Part shown: one piece after another, positions 10,530 through 22,948 of the stretch
How positions within the stretch are numbered: the first letter of the stretch is position 1
How the letters are laid out: every line of letters begins with the position of its first letter
Source: Euonymus europaeus
Lineage: Eukaryota; Streptophyta; Magnoliopsida; Celastrales; Celastraceae
Assembly: GCA_963580455.1 (NCBI GenBank)
Contig: OY756961.1
Span: forward strand, 7,669,001 to 7,733,000
Direction: 5' to 3'
DNA: 64,000 bases
Position numbers and translations under genes: made by a program
The notes under the pieces: generated by a model
Seen by the model: only the letters and a program-made list of their open reading frames with translations
Databases searched by the model: none
Told to the model about the DNA's origin: nothing

Positions 10530-13500
10530 ATGAAGCCTGTTGCTAGAAGACCAATCACATGAGCTGCTAACAAGTTGAAGAGGGCCAATCGACCTGCCTT
10601 TTCGGGTATTCTGAACCTTGATGACTCTGATGATGAAATATTAGATTCATACATGACAAATTTGGAGAAAAATATTGGGGGAGATGTGAATCAATCTGCT
10701 GGTGATGTGAATAATCAATATGCTGGTGATGTAGAGTTGAATCTATCTATTGGTTTAGCTGTAGGTTTGAATTGTTCTGTTGATTTAGTTGATGAGGGTG
10801 GTTTGAATCAATCTGTTGATATAGCTGGTGATATAGGTGTAGCTGATGAGGGTGGTTTAAATCAATCTGTTGATATAGCTGGTGATGTAGGTATAGCTGA
10901 TGAGGGTGGTTTGAATCAATCTGCTCATGAGGTAGGTAATATTGAGGAAGAAGGTGAGCACACAGTGGATGATGAGCAGTCTGATTCTGATGAGAGTGAG
11001 CATTCTGTGGGGACTGATAGTGAGGATACTAATTATGAAATAGAGGGTGATTACACTGAGGATGAGGGTGATGTTAGTGGTGATGAGGGTGATATTGCTG
11101 GTGATGAGGTTGATGGGGCAATGTTGGGTGATCAGTCTAATAGGGCAGTGGAGGATGATGATGTAGATTTTAGGGATACCTATGTGTCTGATAGTGAGGA
11201 TTGCCTTATACATGAGACTGATAGTGATCATGAAGTTAGGGTGCATAATGGCAGAAATCCTAAGTACAACCCCAATGTTAAAGAAGAGAAATACGTGTTT
11301 GAACTTGGGATGGAGTTCCACACGTCGACAGAGTTTAAGGAAGCTATTAAAAGCTATGCAGTAGAGGCTGGTTATCGAATTCACTTTGATAGGAATGAGA
11401 AAAATAGGTGTTAGGCACGATGTGATGTTGGGTGCCCTTGGAGGATTTGGTGTTCACTTATTCATAGCGAAAGTACTTTCCAAATCAAGGCATATGTGAG
11501 AAAGCATTAGTGTAATAGGAGGGCAGATAATAGATTATGTAATAGTTCTTGGTTGGCTAAGAAATTAGTAGATAAGGTGAGGGTGGATCCAAAGGTGAGT
11601 GTTGGTAGCTTAGTCAATTACATCAAAGATACTATGGTATTGAAGGTGTCAAGGAGTCATGCATATAGAGCCAAGAAGAAGGCTTTGGATATCATTGATA
11701 GGAAGCATCAAGAACAATATGGAAAGCTTAGATCTTACATGGCTGAATTATTGAGGACCAATGTTGGTAGCACCTACAACTTGCTGGTTGATAGGGACAG
11801 ACCTAAAGACCCTATCACATTCAAAAGGGCTTATGTTTGCTTGGCACCTCTAAGAGAACGGTTTTTGTCTGGCTATAGACCTTTGATAGGTCTAGATGGT
11901 TGCTTTCTAAAGACGGCATATGGAGGGCAACTTCTAACTGCAGTTGCACAAGATGGTGCTAATGGTATTTTTCCAATAGCATGGGCCATTGTTGAGAGGA
12001 AGAACTTTGAGTCATGGGACTGGTTCCTTAGGAGATTACTCATGGACATAGGTGGCTTTGGGAGTAGGAGATGGTGTTTCATATTAGATAGACAAAAGGT
12101 AAACATACTCTATTATATTTACATTTTTTTATAATATGTACACATACCTATCATTAATTATGTTTTTTTGTTTTTCAGGGCTTAGTTGGTGCAATAGATG
12201 GTCTTTCTAGGGATGTTGAACAAGGAATAGAACATCGATTTTGTGTGAGGCATATCTATGCCAATTTTAGCAAGAAATGGCCAGGAGACAATTTACGAAG
12301 CTAGTCTACGATTGTGCAAAATCAACTACGATGCAAGTGGTCCAGAGTAGCATGCTCAAGGTGAAAGAGATTGATCAAGATGCCTGGAAGTATCTGAGTG
12401 ACATTCAGCAGTGTTTGTGGACCAGGGGTGCATTAAGCCCATTATGTAAGAATGACAGTATCGTGAACAATATGTCTGAGAGCTATAACTCAAAAATTCT
12501 GAATATGAGGAGCAAGCCAATCATTACCTTGCTTGAAGAGCTCAGAGCAGAGGCAATGGATAGACATGTCAGGCTTCGAATCAAGATGGAAATGAAGGAA
12601 GGGAGGCTGGTCCCAGAAGTGCATGACAAGCTGGACAAAGAATTCGACAAAAGAAGACTTTGGGCAGCAAAGTGGACAGGGGATCCTGATTATTCAATGT
12701 TTCAAGTATGTCAATTGAGTTGCTTATGTTTTAGTTGGTCATACTATTAACTACTAACCACATTTCATTATGGCAGGTTTCAAAAAAACCTGAGCAATAT
12801 GTTGTTAATGTCAAAGAATCACCATGCACTTGTAGGGCATGAGACCTCTCAGGAATCCCATGCACCAATGCTATGGGCTATGGCTGGTATCAGTTGGCTT
12901 CATAAAGACCTAGTGGACTTTGTCAATGAGTTCTATACTAGGGAAACTTTTTTGACCTTATACCAGTGCAATGTAGAACCAACCAATGGTGAAAATCTGT
13001 GGGTAGCTGCTGGTGGTGATAAGGTCGTCCCTCCCCCATTCCAACAAAATACTCCTGGAAGACCAAAAGTCAAGAGAATGGGGGAGCATGATGAGCCTAG
13101 GAGCAGCACAAGGTTGAGGAGGAGGTATCCAAAAGTGAAATGCACCGAGTGTGGACATGAAGGGCATAACAAACGAAGTTGCAAGAACCCAAAAAAGGGC
13201 AAGGTAACACACTGTTACCATATTCTAGCTTGTACAACAAGGGTTGATCACTAAGAATTTTTTTTTGAACGTGGCAGGAACCTGCGCCTGGAGGTGCTGT
13301 TGTCAATCCAACTAGAGGTGCTAATGTGATCTCAACTGGAGATGGTGCTGCCAGGCAGTTGGTGCTGAAGACACTAGGGAGAGGTGGTGGTGTAGGTTCT
13401 TCCAGAGGTGGTGCAAAGAAAATGCCAATCAGAAAGGCCTAAGGAATCGATATAGTGGTGCTGGTAAAGGAACTCAAGTTCCTCTACCTGCCATAGAACC

Positions 13501-13620
13501 TACTTTCACTCCATTTGTTGCCACAACTTCTACCCTTCAAGGAGCAACATCAAGCGCTAGGTACAGTATGATCTTGAATGCCACTCAAGAGTCTGTCAAT
13601 AACGGAAGGAAATTTGCATA
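10530..13620 (+). pseudogene. MURA-like transposase of the 4.2-kb MULE
   Basis: MURA transposases cut and paste MULEs by binding their TIRs. The likely ATG is at 10530, closed by TGA at 10560. A long acidic N-terminal region follows, with 18-residue repeats around DEGGLNQSVDIAGD (about 10792-10930). Next comes a MuDR DNA-binding-like segment (FELGMEFHTSTEFKEAI, about 11297-11350). The MULE domain has LIGLDGCFLKTAYGGQ and FILDRQK…GLVGAID, giving the two Asp of a DDE core, then NNMSESYN. Introns are inferred at 12099-12178, 12706-12776 and 13204-13277, all GT-AG. The SWIM finger (CTCRA…GIPCTN) has a stop replacing Trp and Asn replacing the final His. A zinc knuckle (CTECGHEGHNKRSC, about 13142) follows. 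Further stops lie at 11412 and about 11511, with frameshifts near 12290, 12870 and 13440. Confidence 0.9.
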
Positions 13621-14013
13621 GCTGGCTATGATTAGTTATTTTTTTGGTACTGTGATTACTTAGTTTATGGTTTTATTATGCTATCATGTATAGGACTTAT
13701 GGTGATAAAATTTGATCATGGAGGATCTTGTTTTGGTACATTCTTACTGTTTTCATACATTCTGACTAAGATTATATTGGTTAGGGTCTTGTTTGTATAG
13801 GATGTTCGTCATTGTAGGTAGATCTGGGATCTCAATGTTTTCTGTATTTTGTTTAGGTTGGAAACAGATCTTTCAGTGACCATTTTGGCACATATGCATT
13901 CAATATTTATATTAACGGTAACTACATGTGACAGATTCTGATTTGTGGATTTGTTATTTATTTTTTTACAAAAATTGCAAAAATATACACATCAGATTTC
14001 TTATTCCACCATG

Positions 14014-14186
14014 GCCTAACTGCTAATGGTCAAACATGGGTTGACTGCCCGTTTGGGCCCAAATTTGCCTGGGTGTCCAATTTGATACATAAAGAAAACT
14101 ACGGTGACTTAATGGACCCATCCGAACTTACGGTGATTGAGTTGAAACATTGACAATCTTTCGGTGACCATAAGTTGTATTAACCC
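14014..14186 (-). repeat. Right TIR of the 4.2-kb MULE
   Basis: Inverted partner of 9987-10150. It ends CCATAAGTTGTATTAACCC immediately before the target duplication AAGTTATTAC. Confidence 0.9.
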
Positions 14187-14394
14187 AAGTTATTACTTTA
14201 CTTTACATACGTAACAGTGCTAATTGCATTTTTAATCCACTGTCTAACACTACCATGTTTTATACTTATAAATTGATTTTTACCATTATAAATATTTTTA
14301 TAAGCATTTGACATGGTACTTTCACTATCGCAGTGCAAGGATATGGCTGACATTAGTTGTGGCCACAACTATAAATCTAACAACATATTTTTTA

Positions 14395-14782
14395 GGGTGC
14401 ATTTGTTTCACATTTCACAGAGCTAAAAGTTGTGGGGTTCGCATAAAAATTTGTATCAACCAAACGTCACATTAGCTTAAAGCAGTGCAAAATGAAATAT
14501 TGTCATCCGATAGCTTTTCAAAGCTTAAAGTTGTGGGAGCCATAATATTTTACAACCACATTACATAAGTCCCTCCATATATTAAAAGTTTTCAATTACT
14601 TTTTTTTGTAATTTTATCTACAAAGTTAATCTAACAGAAAAATGAACAAAACAACCCACAACATTTTGTACAACTTAAAGCTATGGACTCTACAGCTTTT
14701 TACACAACATTTTTCATAGCTTTATGCACATCATTTTTGACAATTTAAAACTATGAAATGCAATTGTGAAACAAACGGACCC
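14395..14782. mobile_element. TTA-flanked MITE (Harbinger/Tourist-like)
   Basis: The left end GGGTGCATTTGTTTCACA and the reverse complement of the right end GGGTCCGTTTGTTTCACA are near-identical, and the 388-bp element is flanked by TTA at 14392-14394 and 14783-14785. A 3-bp TTA duplication fits PIF/Harbinger. Removing it restores continuity of the minus-strand copia RNase H. There is no coding content. Confidence 0.8.
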
Positions 14783-15383
14783 TTAGCTATTCTGCCTCTA
14801 TGCCCGCAGCATCCAAAGCTATAAATTCAGATTTCATGGTGGATTTTGCAATTAAGGTTTGTTTCTTTGATGACCAAAAAACATCTCCACCCAATGTAAA
14901 CACTCATCCAGTAGCGGAATTGTTTTGATTTACCCCAGTTATCTAACTAGCATCTGAATATGTTTCCAAAATTGTACGAAACTTGGAATAATAAAGTCCC
15001 AAATTAATGGTTTTTTTAAAATAACCAACAACTCTCCCAATTGCTTTCCAACGATCAATACTAGGATTGCTGGTGTATCTGGAAAGTCTGCCTATTGCAT
15101 AGGCAACATCAGGTCTAGTACCATGGATAGCATCATCATGCTGCCAATTGCACTAGCATACTCAAGCTGTGCTATTTTTCTTCCAGTATTTTTGTTTAAT
15201 TTAATAGTAGAATAAAAAGGCATACTAACTTCTTTAATCCACAGATGTTTAAACTTTTGAAACACTTTTTATATATAATGAGATTGACATAGTGCATACC
15301 CTTCGCTATGTTTTCTTACTTTGATCACAAGAATGGTATCAACTTCATTTAAATCTTTCATTTTAAATATTGAAGTTAGATAT

Positions 15384-18300
15384 CCTACAAGAAATCTAGA
15401 TTATTATGACAACAAAACTCGTCACTGAAAGTGTGGTTATTGTCACAAAAAACTTTCAAGTAATGAGTAGAAGTTGTCTCCTATACTTCTGTCGCTAAAA
15501 GGTTTCGTGACAACATTTTTGCCTGTCACTATAAATCTAGTTTTACTGACAATCAAATTCCGTCACTGAAAGTTTACTTTATGTGACGACAATTGTTGTC
15601 ACTGAAGATTTCTTTTAGTGACAGAGGATCTTTGTCACAATAAGATAAAATATTGTCACTATACATTTTTATTTTTGAATTTATTTAAATAATTTATACT
15701 TATAGTGACAAAGCATATTATCACTAAAAGTATAAAATAATGACAACTAAATATATCGTCACTAAGAGTTTGAAATAATGACAAATATATTTGTTACTAA
15801 AATATGAAACATACTCTAATCCAAACGAAGCCCTGATTTCTCTAAGCTAATTGTATTTAAAAATAATTAAACAAATATTCTCAAAGTCTAAATAATGCAC
15901 AAAGTACTCCAAGGTCTACACAATCAACAATATAACAATGTCATAATACATCTCAAAATCTACACAATCAAAAGTTGAACTGCCACTTACAAAATTTCTG
16001 CCCATACATTAAACTAGTTGTAGTGAAATGTTTCTGCCCACAATGAAATTGTTGACTGATTATAACAACATGGAATCAAAAAATAGAAAAACCTAAGAAA
16101 GAACTAATATGCTTGGGTTGCCCAATTATCAGCGACAAGTTCAGCATTATGCTCAAGGCAACAACATTTAAGAGCTTGTACATCTCATTGCCAAAACCTG
16201 CTTCAGATGCTTTCCCCAATACAAAACCCAATCCATAGAACTATTGTGGAGGAAGATTGTGGAATCTTGAAGCACCTGATATTCAATTAAATGTGGGAGG
16301 CACATGACTTACATATTAGTGTTCCGTTTAGATCAGAATATGTTTCATAGAGTCTATGCTTTCTTAAAGCGTAAAAGTTGAGAGTGTCTGAGAGTATGAG
16401 TGACAAAATATACGCTAGCGTATACTCTGAAACAAACATGGGGTAAAAGTCTGCTTTTTCCAGTAAAAAGAAACTCCAGTATAACTCTTCAAGGATACAT
16501 AAAACACAATACATCCTTGAGGAACACACTCACAGTGGTTAATTTGGAGCCACCACGCATTATGATCCTTCATGGATTAGCATATGTTGCTCACATCAGC
16601 TAATACTTTTCTTCTGCATTTTTCATTGGCTATAAATGAACAGCATACAACTAAATAAATATATTGAAATATAGAATTTAGATTTGACTGTCCACAAATT
16701 TCACCAATTTAATCCATACAAGTGCTATCATAAGAAATTACAGACGACACAAAGTTGTACAAAAAAAAATAAGAAATTGTGGCACTGGAATCCTTTTGAG
16801 ATAAAAAGAAGGCCTCATAACTTTTCATCATAGCATATCATTTTTTCAGACTACAATATTCTCCGATTAATTAAAGGACTGAATGTTAACTAAAAAATAT
16901 TTAGATATTGGAGAATAGATTTACTAAACAAGTTTCACTAAACAACAATTGTCAATATATGAGAGTAAAGTCCAGTCACCTTAGACGCAAAGAAAGGAAG
17001 TTTGGTGATGGTAGACTGCACAAAAGAACATTCCACCACATCTGGAACCCCATGGAGTACTCCTTTCAGGCAAGCATCAGTAAAGATTGCTCATGCATAT
17101 CTACAAACCATTGTAATCGTACGCCAACCTTCATACTTGAACCTCAACCTTGAAAGTATGTAATCAAGTCCTTAAAACTCAAAAATAAACCCATTCAAGC
17201 ACAATCCTTTACCACCATTAGTGGCTCATCTTTCTTTGGAACAAGAATAAACTGCACACTAATTTTTCAATTGGACTATTTATAATCATTTTAGGATTCA
17301 AATCTTCCTTCTTTTTTCCTTTCATCAATAACAAACCAAAACCTCCCAACAACACTAACATCTATAGCACGGTTGAAAATTGTGCTATATTGTAAAAAAA
17401 AAAAAAAAAATAGTGTGGGCGTATAATGTAGACTTCCGATTCCAAAATTGAAAAATCTAGATGCAAAAAACAGCTTAATGGCAAAATTCAGTATGTCCTG
17501 CATCCCCATGTCAGATTGAGAGGCGAAATCCACAATAAAAATTCATTGCTAAAAAACAACAATTTTCCCCATCTGCAACCAACCGAAGTTAGCGCATGGC
17601 TCAAAATTCAAAAGCCTAACTTCCAATTTCAACATCGAGTTTCTCATGCGTTTCACTAGGTTAACCAAATAAAAAATGAGAGAGGGCTTGCCTACTTGAT
17701 AATCTTATGCTTGAGATCATCGGTGGCATCACCAGTCGAGTAGACTGGTCTTCATCGCCACCTTGATCGTGCTCCTGATCATCATCAGAAGTCGTGCTGG
17801 AAAAAAACTACTACTGCAATTGCACTGTTTCGTCTCTCATCACTAGAACTGTTAGTAGGACAAAAGCATAAGATCCTGCGAATGCAAACAACTACAATTG
17901 CACAGGTTTGTTCATTTAATTTGTTAGAATTTCCGTGCAAAACAGTCAAAATCGAACAAAACCATAACATGAACAAAACCCGGGTTCAAGACCAAAATCC
18001 ATAACAAGAACCTACAACAAAACCAATTACAAAACTCACAACAATAAGCCATAACAAAATGATCAAAATCCCCAAAAAAATGAAGATTGAATATAAACCC
18101 TAGGTTTTAATTTTCTCAATAAACTCTCAAATGGGATGATTTGAACTAAACTTCAAACTCCAGAGAAGACGAACCCTCGGTGATGCTCTTGAGAAGAAGA
18201 AATCGAAGAAGAGAAGGAGAAGATGACCGTCGGTGAAGAAGTGGAGAAGGAGAGAACATGAAAGTGGCTCCTGAGAAGAAGTTGTTCTCTTGTGAGAGCC

Positions 18301-18740
18301 TCAGGCTCTCCTTTGACAATCATGGGACAGTGGAAATGTTGTGTTTTTAAAACACTTTAATTCCGATCAAATTTATACTATATTTATTTGGATGAATTTA
18401 AAAAAATTATAAAATTAATATTCTTAAAATATAAATAAATAAATTTTTTAAAACCTTTCAATTTCAATCATTTATTATATATCAAGTAAAGCTTTAGAGG
18501 GGCACATGATAGATTTTTTCTTATATAAAAAGATCTTGTTGATTATTTTAATTAATTACAAATAATTAAAAAATATATATTACCAACGACACACTTTTCG
18601 TCGGCAAAGTTAACAATTACCAACATATATATCCGTCGTTAATATTTTGGAATATTAAAAAAATCTAAAATCAACAATCAAAATTTTTATCGACTGATTA
18701 TAATTTCGTCCATAACTAAAATATTATCAATGAAAAAGAT
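15384..18740. mobile_element. CACTA-like non-autonomous sequence, left end and interior
   Basis: Copia homology stops at about 15372. From 15385 the sequence reads CTACAAGAAATCTAG, like the CACTACAAGAAA terminus of plant CACTA elements with the first bases eroded, followed by many copies of GTCACTGAAAG/GTCACTAAAAG-type motifs to about 15800. Those motifs resemble CACTA subterminal repeats. The rest (about 15800-18560) shows no recognised protein. A segment near 18580-18720 (CCAACGACACACTTTTCGTC) has a similar style but may belong to another element. No right terminus or target duplication was found, so the extent is uncertain. Confidence 0.4.
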
Positions 18741-18755
18741 ATTTTACTAAGAGAA

Positions 18756-19345
18756 AGTGATTCTAAAGATAAATAAAAGTTCTACAAAGAAATATAGGTT
18801 CTACAGAAAAAAGAGTTCTATAAAGAAAAAGAGTTCTACAGAGAAATATAAGTTATAAAGAGAAAATGAGTTATGCACTAGCAGTAGAAAAAAAATTGTG
18901 ATTTCATTTTTTTTTACTTGACTTTTATGTCTGAATTAGGAGATATAGTTTTAGTATTGAATCCGAGCTTTGCGTCTATTGTATAGAGAAAAAGTGATTC
19001 TAAAGATAAATAAAGATTCTACAGAGAAATATATGTTCTATAGATAAAAAGAGTTATGCAGAGAAATAAAGATTTTACAGAGAAATATAGGTTATACATA
19101 GAAAAAAAGTTATGCACTAGCAGTATAACGAAAACTATGATTTCATATTTTTTGGCCTGACTTTTATGTCTGAAATTTGGGACATAGGACTTTAGTATTG
19201 AATACGAACTTTGGGTCTATTGTATAAACAAAAATATATTTTACAGAGAAATAGTGATTCTAAAGATAAATAAAGGTTTTATAGAGAAATATAGGTTATA
19301 CAGAGAAAAAGAGTTTTAAAACTATGATTTCATATTTTTTAGCCT
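18756..19345. repeat. Nested tandem repeat, ~237-260 bp units with ~19 bp subrepeats
   Basis: The block starting AGTGATTCTAAAGATAAATA recurs at 18756, 18993 and 19253, giving about 2.4 large units. Each unit contains short repeats of the form GTTCTACAGAGAAATATA and a spacer with TGACTTTTATGTCTGAA. The third unit is truncated near 19345. Confidence 0.85.
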
Positions 19346-19529
19346 AACTTTTTTGTCCGACCACCAAAATGATTGTCGTTGGTCTCAAAAGATGCGCAAC
19401 TATGAGAGGAGTAAAGCCCGACCTATGGCAGCCAGAACAAAAGTTCATAGCAGCCGAAAAGCCACCGCGAAGCACCGACGATGCCCCAAAACTTCTTTTC
19501 ATTGCTGCAGTTGTTTCCGACGTTGGATC

Positions 19530-19740
19530 GAGGTAAGACTGGTGGCGTTGGAATCATTTGGCCGATACGAATCCAACGCCACCAGTATCGCTTCAACCCA
19601 ATGTTAGAAACGTCCAAATCAAGGCAAAATGTGTTTCGAACGTTTTGCCTCGATCCAGCCTTTTCTGGCGATGGATTGAGGAGAGACCACCGTCGTTGGA
19701 GTCCTCTAGACGATACAATTTCAACGACAGTGGTCTCTCT
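19530..19740. repeat. Cluster of three imperfect hairpins
   Basis: Arms 19538-19552 and 19572-19586 pair perfectly over 15 bp (ACTGGTGGCGTTGGA). Arms 19618-19629 and 19643-19654 pair 11/12. Arms 19681-19700 and 19720-19739 pair 18/20. The first and third hairpins have related stems, loops containing CGATAC, and similar upstream sequence, so they look like a diverged duplication that kept its folding. The open frames on both strands here are a by-product of the inverted repeats. Confidence 0.75.
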
Positions 19741-20769
19741 TTGATAAGATGTCGGGAAGAGGATATATGATTGTCGAATATGAAAATCACGTATAATGGA
19801 TGAGAGAGATAGTTTGGGTAGTTTAATTATTTTGTCCTTATTTCTCATTTTTTAAATGAATTGGACCTCCTTCTAAAATTAAACTTGATTATATCCTTTT
19901 ATCTAATTTGCCCCTATTAAAATGCCAAAAAATGGTACATGTGAATAATTGTTTTCGTTCTCCAAGTGGCGAGGAAATAAAAATGTTGCCACATAACCCA
20001 ATCTTTACCGAAGATTTAAACGGTTGATAAATCTCTAAACTGTAAGTAAGACCAATATGGAATTTAGTGGCAATAAAAAATGCTGATAAATAGTTGGTGT
20101 AGATTCCAACGATTAGGATGGTATTTACCAGCAATCAATTTATTTTGTCACTATTTTCATCACTTTATTAGTTTCTAGACAATTCTTCCTCCCATTCTCA
20201 TCATTAGTTTCAATAGCATTTTCCCCTCTCAAAACGACTCTCTCAACTCAAATCTTCAGATTTCTATCGAGTTAATCGTCTTGAATTAGATGTGGAGTCC
20301 CAAAGCTAGATCAACATGTATTCCGTCTTTTAGGTAAGTATATATACACTTTTAAGGAAGCGTTTTTTAATAGTATACAATGTTGTGGATAAGATAATAT
20401 TTTGGATGTTACGATTTGTTTTGTAATGCTTTAAGCAAGAGTGTCAACATATGTGAATACATTTTGCATTTGTTAAGTGAGTATTTTGCATGCTTTAACT
20501 TTTTAGTATTAAATAATTATGGAGCTGAATATGTCATTTCAATTTATTTATTTAGGTGATTAATACAACGGATGTGCCTGAGTATCATTTGTGGATGAAC
20601 AACTGAGTAGGACCGAATCAAGTGGAAATTACGCAGAAGATATATGGTCTTGGATGAGATTCAGTTATACTTGTACAAAAATGGTTTTCAGGATGGATAT
20701 GATTGAAGAAGTCATGCTTAAAATTCCTCCTGTGTCAGATGTGGAAGTGCAACCAGATTCGTTTGAGTA
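19741..20769. other. No clear gene; possible 5' part of the CACTA element
   Basis: No protein domain could be assigned. Around 20570-20765 the plus strand reads like heavily mutated N-terminal transposase sequence leading into the recognised part, but I cannot align it with confidence. Confidence 0.35.
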
Positions 20770-22948
20770 GATGGTAATGGACGTTGTTGGACCATCGATT
20801 GGCAATGAATTATTACAAGTTGATAATTATGACCAACAGTCTGCATCGAAACCTCCTAATCTCGATGCACAATTTTATTTTGACATATTGTTTGCTGCCA
20901 AGAACCACTATGGCCAGGTTGTGAGTCACACTCACAGTTGTCAGCTTCTATGAGACTCTTAACCATTAAAGCTGATTATAACATGTCCCAGAGATGTTTT
21001 GATGAAGTTCCCCATCTTATGAAAGAGACGATGTCTGCTAAAAATAGGATGCTTGTAGATTTCTATCAGACCAAGAAGTTTGAGTCCAAATTAGGGCTCT
21101 AGTCTCGTGGATTTGATTGTTGTGTGGATGGTTGTCTGCTAAACTACAAGGATGACGCTTATGAGAGGCAATATAATTTTTTTCAAGCTGACTGTTATAA
21201 AACTTGAAGAACTAGACATGAAAATTTAAAGGAGGTTTCGATTAAACAGGCGTGATACTTGCCACTAATTCCCAGGCTGCAGAGGTTGTTCAGTTCAATT
21301 GTTATAACAAAAGCAACGAGGTAGCCTTATGAGCATCGACAAGAGTCTGTCATTCTTTGCCATCCATTTGATGGAGAGGATTGTAAGCAGTTTGTCCAAA
21401 AATATCAAGACTTTGCTTCAGACCTGCTAAATGTAAGGTTAGGTTTGTGTGCATATGGTTTCACTCCATTCAAACAATGTTAGTTTGTCATTTTGACATC
21501 TTATAATTTACTGCCTGAGATGTGTATGAAGAGGGATTAATGTTCCTAACAGTAATTGTTTCGAGTTCTCAAAATCTGAAGAGAACAATTGATGTTTAAC
21601 TACAGCTACCAATAGACGAGCTAAATCAATTGTGGTGTGAAGGTGTGATAATCTATGATGTGTCCTTGAAAGATAATTTTGTTATGAGAGCTACGTTGAT
21701 AAGGACTATCAATGACTTTGTTGCTTATGGTATGTTTTCTGGATGAAGCACTACAGGGAAGTTAGGATGTTGTTACTACATGTAGCGTTCAAATGCATTT
21801 ACCTTGAAGAATGATAGAAAAATTTCATGGTTTGAATGTCACGAATAGTTTTTCTTTGACACATCCATGCAAATGGAACAGTTATGCATTTCTTAAAATT
21901 TGAAGTGAGATCAAAACCTCCCCCAAATTTGTTTAGTGAAAAGTGTTGGGTGGACTTTGAAATTTTTCAAAGATTACTTAGACTGGCGGACATTTAATAT
22001 TTTCAGGTTATGGAGAAGATCATAATTGGACCAAGAAGAGCATCTTCTGGGATTTGCTTTATTGGTAGGACAATCTGGTTCGACACAACCTCGATGTCAT
22101 GCATATTGGGAAAAAGGTGTTCAACAACATTTTCAACACTTGTATAGACATTAAAGGAAAAACAAAGGATAATGTAAAGGCTCGACTAGATCTTCCGTGT
22201 TATTGTAAAGGTAGAGCTAAATTCTTAAAACCTAATGCAAAATTTTGTCTTAGCATGGAGCAAAAAAAGACAGTGTGTGATTGGGTCTTCAAGTTGAAAT
22301 TGTCATTTGGTTATGCTTCCAACCTAGGCAGGTGCACAGACATGATAGGAAGAAAAATTGTGTGTTATAAAAGGTCACGATTTTCATGCTTTCATGGAGT
22401 GACTACTTCCTATTGCATTTTGGGAATTGTCAGAGCCAATTTGGATTGTACTTATTGAGTTGAGTCAATTTTGTGGAGACATATGTTCAAGTACATTGCG
22501 GGTGGATCAGTTAAGCATCATTGAGGCTAACATTCCTATGATCTTTTGCAAATTGGAGCATCTATTTCCCCTATCTTTTTTTGACTCTATTGAACATCTT
22601 CTAATACATCTACCATTCGAAGTAAGGATGGATGAGTCTGTGCAAAATAGATGGATGTATCATTTTGAAAGGTTTTTCATGTCATTAATGATATATATAT
22701 ATATATATTGTCAATTGATTTACTAATACGTTCGATTAATCTTTGAAATAGATTCCTCCACTTTTTGAAGAAGGTTAAAAATGAAGCTAGGATGGAAGGA
22801 TCTATTTGTGAAGCATATATAGTCGAAGAGACATTGACGTTTGCTTCGAACTACTTTGAACCAAAGATCAACTCTCGACGAAATAGAGTGCCTCAAAATG
22901 ATAATGGAGAGATATTCAACTCTAGAGTATCAATCTTCGAAAAAATTA
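20770..22948 (+). pseudogene. CACTA (En/Spm-type) TNP2-like transposase remnant
   Basis: TNP2-type proteins catalyse CACTA transposition. Several plus-strand pieces in shifting frames match this family in order: PNLDAQFYFDILFAA (about 20846), an ADYNMSQRCFDEV segment (about 20971), FYQTKKFESKLGL (about 21061), LPLIPRLQRLF (about 21260), VRLGLCAYGFTPF (about 21435), HNLDVMHIGKKVFNNIFN (about 22080), FFDSIEHLLIHLPFEVRM (about 22579) and KKVKNEARMEGSICEAYIVEE (about 22767). An intron at 22672-22751 (GT-AG) joins FER to FLHFLKK in phase. Many stops and frameshifts are present. Recognisable sequence ends near 22948 without the usual C-terminus, so it is truncated. No CACTA terminus was found beside it. 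Confidence 0.88.

Larger units (their letters stand above)
9987..14186 (+). mobile_element. Complete 4,200-bp MULE (Mutator-like) element
   Basis: The ends GGGCTAATACAACTTATGG… and …CCATAAGTTGTATTAACCC are inverted repeats extending about 164-173 bp inward (9987-10150 and 14014-14186). The element is flanked by AAGTTATTGC (9977-9986) and AAGTTATTAC (14187-14196), a 9/10 match of the 9-11 bp size typical for MULEs. The interior carries one MURA-type transposase gene on the plus strand. It inserted into a minus-strand copia pol remnant. Several stops and frameshifts in the transposase mean it could only move if supplied with transposase in trans. Confidence 0.93.
9845..15372 (-). pseudogene. 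Minus-strand Ty1/copia pol remnant, split by two insertions
   Basis: Three minus-strand pieces are colinear with one copia reverse transcriptase/RNase H. Piece 15372-14786 covers late RT and the connection (KDLNEVDTIL, EGYALCQSHYI, then STMKSEFIALDAAG). Piece 14391-14197 is RNase H (ISLHCDSESTMSNAY). Piece 9976-9845 is the C-terminus (NLADPLTKGLPRDMVKSTG). Between pieces one and two sits a TTA-flanked MITE; between two and three sits the 4.2-kb MULE, whose target duplication lies in the codons before the LADPLTKGL motif. Stops and a frameshift near the C-terminus show it is non-functional. The reverse transcriptase start and both LTRs were not found; the right edge abuts CACTA-like sequence. 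Confidence 0.85.

Noticed and set aside
10857..11384. 175-residue minus-strand frame
   Set aside because: It is the antisense of the acidic repeat region of the MULE transposase.
16310..16440. Possible MITE with GTGTTCCGTTTAG and GAAACAAACATGG ends
   Set aside because: The inverted match is short and there is no target duplication.
19353..19848. Overlapping 65-141 residue frames on both strands
   Set aside because: They lie over the hairpin cluster; inverted repeats give mirrored frames and no domain is visible.
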